Source of the DNA: Serratia fonticola
Lineage (GTDB): Bacteria > Pseudomonadota > Gammaproteobacteria > Enterobacterales > Enterobacteriaceae
Length of the DNA stretch: 64,000 nt
Assembly: GCF_001006005.1 (NCBI RefSeq)
Contig: NZ_CP011254.1
Span: forward strand, 868,001 to 932,000
Reading direction: 5' to 3'
Position numbers and translations under genes: made by a program. Below the pieces are notes generated by a model. It was not told where the DNA came from. It worked only from the letters and a program-made list of their open reading frames with translations, and made no database searches. Below are positions 27,901-36,900 of this stretch, piece after piece. Each line of letters starts with the position of its first letter. Positions within the stretch are counted from its first letter, which is position 1.

Positions 27901-30900
27901 CAGACAACTTTCGATTTCGGCCAATTCGATCCTGAAGCCACGGATCTTCACCTGGGCATCATTACGCCCAATATAGTCAATCTTACCGTCGTTCAGGTAA
28001 CGGACTAAATCGCCCGTTTTATACAGCCGATCGTGACGTCCTCGAGCTTTATCTTCATCACTTTGCAATGGATTGACGATAAACGCCTGATGAGTCGCCT
28101 CAGGATTATTTAAATAGCCACGACCTACACAGTCACCACTAATATAGAGTTCACCCACGGCACCCGCAGGGAGCGGCCGTAGACAACCGTCCAGAATATA
28201 AGCGTCAGCATTGCCTATTGGCCGGCCAATGATGGTATTGCTATCGCCCGTTTGGTAAACGTTCCTGGTGACAAAGACCGTGGTTTCCGTTGGGCCATAA
28301 CAGTTAACTACTTTTACCCCCTGAGCGCTATAGCGCTCCATCACGCTGCTACTGGCCACCTCCCCTCCCAGGATTAGCGTGGAAAGCCCCAGTGTTTCAT
28401 TGTTATTGAGCAGCGCAGGAGGCACAAAGCCGATATCAATGGCATGTTGTTTAATGTAGGCAGCCAGCGCCGCGAAATTCAAACGTATCTCTTTAGACAA
28501 GACATGTAAGCAATGGCCGGTCAGCAACGGGCTGAACACATCCAGGACATGCGCGTCAAAGGTATAATTTGAATAGAAGAGGTAACTTTTTGTCGTCTCT
28601 CCGGCCTGGCAGATCTCAGTGCCAAAGATACTCCGCTGCGCCTCCACAAGATTGGCGACAGAATGATGCTCAATCATCACCCCTTTAGGGGTTCCCGTCG
28701 TCCCGCTGGTATAGATGACATAAATCAGATTGTCAGGTTTGGTTTGGGTTGCCACATTAACCACCTGGTGGCTGGCAGCCCGCGCTATCAACTCAGGATC
28801 GTCCACGCACAGCAGCGCCGTCTTCTGTGGATCAATCAGCTTGGCCAGCGCCTCTTGCGTGCCCAACTCCGTCAGAATAACGCGGGAATGAATATTTTCT
28901 ATCGTCCAGAGCATTCTCTCCGCGGGCATATCGGGGCTAAGCGGTACATAGGCCGCACCGGCTTTCAATACCGCCAGGATACTCACGATCATGCGCTCCG
29001 ATCTTTCCAGGCAAAGCCCGATCAGATCGTCCGGTTGTAAAACAAACTGCGCTCTCAAATAAGCCGCCAACCGGTTGGCACGTTCATTCAACTGCCGATA
29101 GGTCAGGCTCACCCCCTCAAACACCAGAGCGATATTCTCTGGGGTCCTTGCTACCTGCGCCTCGAACATTTCGTGGATCGTCATCTCCCGTGGGTAGTCG
29201 CATTCGGTGCGGTTCCCCTGGCAGATGATTTGCTCGTATTGCGCCGTATCCAGGTACTGGAGCTCCGCAAGGGAACGCCCCTGACTGCACAGCGTACCCA
29301 GTTGGCGCAGGATATGCCGATAGGTCGCAATGTAGTTCTGCATCGTTTGCCCGTTGAACAGCGCCGTCGCATAGTTGAAGACGCCACCGATCGCCTCTTC
29401 GCTGTCGTCCAGCATCACGGTCAAATCGAACTTCGCTGCCCGATATGCCCCTTCTTGCGCGTCATACTGCTCAAACAGGCTTTCTCCTTCCGTACGTCCT
29501 GTGGCACCAAACGATTGGAGACTGAACATCACCTGGAATATCGGGTGCCTTGAACTGTCTTTCTCCGTCTTCAGGGCTTCAACCAGCTTTTCGAAAGGCA
29601 GATCCTGATGGGTATGCGCTTCACTGACCTGTTGGCCCGTTTCGCCAATAAATTCTCTGACCGTTTGGCTGACGTCTATCTGCCTTCTCAGGACCAGCGT
29701 ATTGACAAACAGGCCCATGGTGTCTTCCACCCCCGGGTAATGCCTGCCCGCTATCGGCGTCCCCAACACGATATCCTGCTGGTTACTGTAAACGCCCAGC
29801 AGCAGGTAATAACCGCTCAGCAGTACCGTGTACAGGCTGACGTTCAACGAGGCGGCCAACGCCCGCAGCTCGGCACTGGTCTCCGCATCCAGCTGGAAGG
29901 TGATATCGTCGCCGCGGTAATCCAATTGCAGTGGACGTACATGGTCCGTCGGCAGGTTGAGCGGTTCATGGTCCGCCAGTTGCCCGTGCCAGTAGGCCAG
30001 TTGCTTGTCCAGCGTGGCCCCCTGCAGGTGTTGGCGCTGCCACAGCGCAAATTCCCGGTACTGCACCGGCGGTGCCGGGAGTTCATTGCTGGCCTCTCCG
30101 GTGAACACGCGGTAATAGTGCAGCAACTCTTTTAGCAGCAGATCTACCGACCAGCCATCAAACGCAATGTGGTGAATAACGATGCTGAAGTAGTGGGCTC
30201 CCGCCAGCGTATAACTGCTGGCTGCAATTGGGCACTCCTGCGCCAGGTCAAATACCCGGTGCTGATGCTCGTGCAGCCGCGCATGCAGCGCTTGCACGCT
30301 GTCGCATATTTCGTGCGGTACGGTCAGTGAGAAGGTCTCTGCTGGCAGGATATATTGATACCCCTGCCCGTCGTCGTCACACAGGATCAGGGTGCGCAGC
30401 GCTTCATGACGCGCGATCACCTTCATCAGGGCCTGGGCCACTTTCTGCGGATCGGTACCGGCCTGCAGCTTGAGCGTAAGTGGGACGTTGTAGGCGTTGC
30501 TGCCTTCTTCATAACGGTCGATAAACCACAGGCGCTCCTGGGCAAACGACAGTCGCTGTTCCTCAGGCCGGGCGATCGACGGTGCCTGGATGACCTGGCA
30601 GCCTTGCGCTTCGCCGTCAATAAATGCCGCCAGCGCCCGGATGGATCTCAGGCGGAACAGGTCAGAGACGTGCACGCTTTTTTCTAACGCGCGGGTCAAA
30701 CGGCCCACCAGCTTGATCGCCAGGATACTGTTGCCCCCCAGGCGATAGAAATCGTCCAGCACGCTGAGGCTGTCCTGCGGGATGGCGAGCAGTTCGGCGA
30801 AGATCTCGGCCAGTTGCTGCTCGGTCGCCGTCTCTGGTGCTACCCGGTCTGCCTGCGCTTCAAACGTGGGGACCGGCAAGGCCGCGCGATCGACCTTGCC

Positions 30901-33900
30901 GTTGACGGTCATCGGTAGCGATAGCAGGTGAACCAGGGCAGACGGCACCATGTAGTCCGGCAGAACCTGTTGCAGATGGGCGCGCAACACATCTTGCTCC
31001 AAGGGGTCCTGCGCGACGTAGTACGCCGTCAGATGGGTATGCCCCGCCGGGTTAGTGCTCGCCAGGACCAGTGCCTGCTGGATGGCAGGATGGTCGATCA
31101 GCCGAGCTTCGATTTCCCCCAGCTCAATACGGAAGCCACGGATTTTAACCTGGAAGTCATTGCGGCCCAGGTATTCGATGTTACCGTCCGGCAGATAACG
31201 GCCTTGATCCCCGGTTTTATAAAGGCGGGCGTTTTCACCACGGCTGCGTTCGGCGTCACTGCGGAACGGATTGGCAATAAACGCGTCCGCTGTCGCCTGC
31301 GGATTATTCAGATAGCCGCGCCCAACGCCAGCGCCACCGATATACAGCTCACCGATGGCCCCCTGTGGGACGGGGCGCAGCTGTTCGTCGAGTATATACA
31401 GCTGGGTATTACTGATTGGCTGACCGATGGGAACAGTGTAATCAAACGCCTGCGTCGCCGTGTTGGTCAAATAGGCCGTAGCGTAGGTTGTCGTTTCCGT
31501 CGGCCCGTAAACATGTACCAACTTGACCTGAGGGTAAAGCGTTCTAAAACGATTAACGTGGTTAACGGACACCTGCTCACCGCCGAACAGCAGGTAGTTC
31601 AACCGCTGCAACCCAGGCAGTTCAGCATCCACCAGCGTATTAAAGAAGGCGGTCGTGGCAAAGAAATTGCTGATCTGACGATCGACAATCAGCTGAGAGA
31701 GACGGTCTAAATCCAGGATATTTGGCTTATCGGCAATCACCAACGCGGCGCCATTTAACAACGCGCCAAAGATGTCATAAATGGAGGCATCAAACTGATA
31801 GCCTGAAATACCAAGAATGCGATCCTGTTCACCGATCTCAACATAGTTGGGATTAATCACCAGCCGGTTCACACAGCGTTGCTCTATCAACGTCCCTTTA
31901 GGGTATCCCGTCGTGCCACTGGTATAAATGACATACGCCAGATCTTCGGGGCCGGTATTGCTGCATGGGTTATCTGTTGCACAGCGCGCCAAACGCGCAG
32001 TGGTATCTGGTGCGTCAAGAGGGATAAGCATGGCGCCGGGTGCCATCAGGTCTACCCTTTGCAAAGCCTGCCGTTGGCAAAGCACCGCTTTTACCTTGGC
32101 ATCCGCGATAATATAGCCATTGCGCTCATCGGGGGAATCCGGATCCATCGGCACATAGGCCGCGCCCGCTTTCAGTATGGCCAGAATAGCAATGACCAAC
32201 TGCTCACTGCGCTCAAGATAGAGACCCACGAGATCGTTGGCGCGCAGCTGGCAACATTGCTGCAAATAATGCGCTAGCTGGTTCGCCTGTTGATTTAACT
32301 GTGCGTACGTTAACACCACGTCGTTAAATTCTACGGCGACGCTGTCTGGTGAAGCGGCCACGCGAGCTTCAAACAGCGCGGCGAGGGTTTTATCCTGCTC
32401 GTAGGGCCTGCGGGTATCATTCCACTGGTGGATCATCGTTTGATACTGCGCTGCCTGTAGATAAGGCAACTCGGTTTGAGACTGAGAGGCACCCTGAACA
32501 ATATTTTCTACCAACGTTCTCATCGTGTTCAGCAGCTGTTCGATCAGCACGTCGTCAAACAGTTCACCGGCATAGTGCAGGCTCAATGCCAGGTGCTGCT
32601 GTTCCAGCACGGTCACTACCAACGGATAATCTTGTTTCTCGTTAGCGCTGGCAAAACGTAGCCGTAAATCGCTATCGATATCCCCACTGGGCATCGGGTA
32701 GTTTTCATAGACAAACAAAGAGTTAAACAGGCGTTTTCCTGCCGGTTGTAGCTGAGCCAGATTGACATGGCTGCGGGTATTCGCCTCGTTGATCGCGTCC
32801 TGCAGGTTTTGAATAGCCGTGAGGACCGACACAGAAGCCTGATGATCGACGATCAGCGGCAGTGTGTTGATCAATAATCCTACCGTTTGATCAATGCCAT
32901 CCACGGGCAGGTTACGGCCTGAAACCACCGTGCCAACGATGCTGGCCGCATTGCCAGAATAAATACTGAGCACTTTATGCCAGCAATATTGCAATAGCGC
33001 ATTAAGGGTTATCGCGTTCTCGGCGGTGAACGATTTCAGCTGTTGGTAACACGGCTCATCAAACATCAACTGCTGTGTTTTCGACGTTTTAATGTGCTTA
33101 TATTCATTTAACTGAACGTGCTTCGCCTGCCCGCACAGCAAGATATTTAAATCTTCGGGTTCATCCTGTGCTGCCAGATAGTCTCGCCAGTAGGGTAAAT
33201 GCTCGCTTTTGTGCGACTGTATATAGCGCTGAACCTGGTGGAAACCGTGGTCACATGCCTGCGGCAATGTGTCACCACGCAACAACGCCAGATAGAATTT
33301 ATGCACCGCTTCAATCAGCAGCGGGTTACTCCAGCCATCCATGATGGCGTGGTGGCAGCTGAAAATGCAGCGGTAACGTTCATCTGCATTTTTGACCACA
33401 TAGACACGGAAGATCCCGCTGATCGACAAGTCATAAGGCCTTGCTCGATCCTGGGCAGATAAATCAGAGAAGAAGGCTTGCTGTTGCTGCTCGCTTTTTC
33501 CGCTGAGATCAAAGAAATGCCAGTTCAGAGCGGCATGGGCATCAACAATCTGTACCAACTCTTCATCCCAATCAAACCGCAGACGGAGCGTTGGATAATG
33601 CTGTTGCGCCTGCAACCACGCCTGCTTCAGACAGTCGATATCCAGCGCATTGTCATAGTCCCAGAACATCTGGGTATGGTAGGCATCGTCGACTTCACCC
33701 TGCGATAACGCGTGGTAAATAAAGCCTTCCTGCAAACTATTGGCCAGATAAACCGACTCCAGCTCGGTATCACGCTGCAGAGCGTCAAGTGTTGCTTGCG
33801 GTATTACCCCGTCAATGTCTCGCGCGGTCAGATAGGTGCGGCTTTCCGCCAGCAAGCGCTCAATAACGCCGGCAATCGCCCCCTGGTAACGGCTCGCCAG

Positions 33901-36900
33901 GTGTTGCAATACGTCATCCGTCAGGTAACCGGAGAGGCGTATTCTCAGTTCCCCGCCAACGACACCACAGTTGACGCTGAGCAGATGCGCTTCGCCATTC
34001 TCATGCGCAACGGTTTGCCCGCTGTTTGTCGGGCTGAAGCACCATCCCTCCTGCTGCACCTCATCAAAGCGCCCTAAATAGTTAAAGCTAACCGGTGGCA
34101 GTTGGTCGGCGTCATACCCCATCAACGGCGCAAATCCAACGCCCCGGCGCGGGATCCCGCCAACGGTCTCTTTGACGGTCACGATCCGTTGACGCCAGTC
34201 CCCCTCGCTGCTCAAGCGGACCGGGTACATAGTGGTCAACCAACCTACCGTACGGTTGATATCGACGCTGATATCGAGCGCTTCTCGGCCATGGCCTTCC
34301 AGCGTCAGGTACTGGGTATGCAGCCCGGTAAACTCATTGAGGATCTCAACAAAGCTGGCTAACAGAAGATCGTTAACCTGGGTATTGAACACATGATGTA
34401 CCCCACCCAACAGATGCTGCGTTAAGGTTTTGTTTAACGATAACTCGCGTTGGCTCAACGATGGCGAGGTGAAAAGCGGCGCTATCCGTTGGCGATAGTC
34501 ACCCAGGCCGCCAATAACAGTACGCCAATAAAGCGTTTCCTCATTGGCTCCCTGATGGTTGGCATAATCCTGTACCTGGGCAGCCCACTGACGATAACTG
34601 GTGGGTTTATCACCTAAAATCTCAACGGGATCGCTAATGCTCGCCGCATTTGCTTCCAGCGCGCGATAAATCCTTTCCAGATCCTGTTTGATGATATGCC
34701 AACTTACCGCATCCATAATCAGGTGATGGAAAGCAAAGTGCAGCTTGGCCCGCGGCGCATTTTCGCTTGTTATATAGCCAATATGGCACAGCTTGCCGCC
34801 AAAGATATCAAACTCACTTTGCCACCGATCAAAGAGCGCGATTTGTTGCTCGGCATCCACGGGGTCATCAATAACCGACAGCGGTATTTCGCCGACGTCT
34901 GATTGGTAGTGCTGGCTGTAACCCCCATTACCGTCACGCGTAAAGACCAGTCTCAGGGCATCATGATAGGCAAATAACAGCGCCAGGCTCTTGTTGAGTA
35001 TGCCAATATCCAACGGGGGAACATCCAGCACAAAGGATTGGTTCCAGTGCTGATAAGCGGCAAAAGTCCCCTGATCGACACGATCGAAGAACCACTGCTG
35101 GATCGGCAGCAACTGTGCAGGGCCGCTCAACATCCCTGACTCGGAGAGATGTTTGATGTAATGTTCATCGCTATCCAGCACGATATTCCGGGCCAGTAAA
35201 CGAACGGTTTTGCAGTCGAAAATCTCTTTGACGCTGGCCGTCCCCTTTAGCCTTTGACGGATCATTCTCACCATCTGAATGGCGCTGATACTGTCGCCGC
35301 CCAGCTTAAAGAAATCGTCATTAACACCGACCTGACCCGGCGCCTGGCCTAATATCTCACCATAGATCTGGCATAGTGCCCTTTCCATCTCATCGGCAGG
35401 AGCGACATAGTCATCCTGCCCGCTCAGATCGGGCAGCGGTAATGCCTTACGGTTTAATTTACCGTTAACCGTCATCGGGAACGCCGTTAAATGAACATAG
35501 GCCAGCGGGATCATATAGTCAGGCAAAGCATCCGCCAGGTGCCCAATGATCTGCTCTTTGTCCACGGCAACATCCGCAACATAGTAGGCAACTAACGACA
35601 GCGCTCCCGTCGGGAGCTTATGTGCAATGACCGCCGATTGGATAATCTGCGGAATTTGCACCAGCTGCATTTCAATTTCGCTTAATTCAATTCTGAAACC
35701 GCGGATCTTCAGCTGGGAGTCTCGCCTGCCGACATACTCAATGTGACCGTCGGCCAAGCGGCGGACAAGATCGCCGGTTTTATACAGCCGTGCCGCTTCA
35801 TTACGCTGCTTTTGCTCGTCGCTCTGGAAGGGGTTGGCGATAAAGGCGCGCTCGGTCTGCTGCGGATCATTCAGATAACCCCGGGCCAGGCCAACGCCAC
35901 TGATATAAAGCTCACCGATCACACCGACGGGGACAGGTGCCAGGTGTTCATCTAAAACATGCACATCAAGATTCAGCAGCGGCAGGCCGATATTGAGGTT
36001 GCTATCGCCATTTTCGTAATAGTGCAACGTCGCACAGACGCTGCTTTCCGTCGGGCCATAGGCATTGATGACCGTGGTTCCCTGCGCACGATAACGTTGC
36101 ATAATCTCACGATTACAAGGTTCACCGGCAACAACCAAAGTAGAGAGCGCTAACAGGGAGTTTTTATCCAATAACGCCGGGGGAATGGTGGCAATATCAA
36201 TGCTGGCATCGGCAATATATGCCGCTAACGCGTCAAAATCCTTGCGCTTATCTTCCAGCAAAATATGTATCACATGGCCATTGGCAATCGCCGTAAAGAG
36301 CTCAGAGACATGAGCATCAAAAACATAGGCGGCATACCAAAGACATTGCTTTACCGACGCCTCGCTAGGTGCCAGGCCAAACGCTTCGCCCTGAACCCGA
36401 GCCAGATTGATTAAGCCCGCGTGTTCGATCATGACGCCTTTTGGCTTACCTGTCGTGCCGCTGGTATAAATAATATAGGCTAACTGCTTCAGATCTATAG
36501 CGATATCAAGGTTCTCTGACTGCTGCTGAGCAACCAGATCGCGCTGAAACTGTAGGTTATCAACGGCAATAATCGGCACCTGCGGCAGCTCTGCAATCTC
36601 ATTCAAATAGCTCACGCTGGCGCTATCGCCCAAGATGGCTTTAGCTTGTGTGTCCTGCAGAATAAAACTTAACCTGTTCCCGGCCTCGCCAGGGTTAAGC
36701 GGAACATAGGCGGCACCAGTTTTGAGTACGGCAAGAATACATACGGGCATTGCTGCCGACTTTTCAAGACACAGGGCGACGAAATCGCCACTCTTAATCC
36801 GCAGTTCACACCTTAGGTAATCAGCCAGACGGTTGGCCTGCTGATTAAGCTGTTGATAGGAAAGTGTTTGATTGCCACAAACAACGGCGTTGCGGGCTGG

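Noticed and set aside
21421..31710. Long plus-strand open frames across the NRPS (for example 23176-23859 and 30928-31710).
   Set aside because: They mirror the NRPS coding strand, repeat between the duplicated blocks, and lack any domain pattern; they are shadows of the high-GC codon bias.
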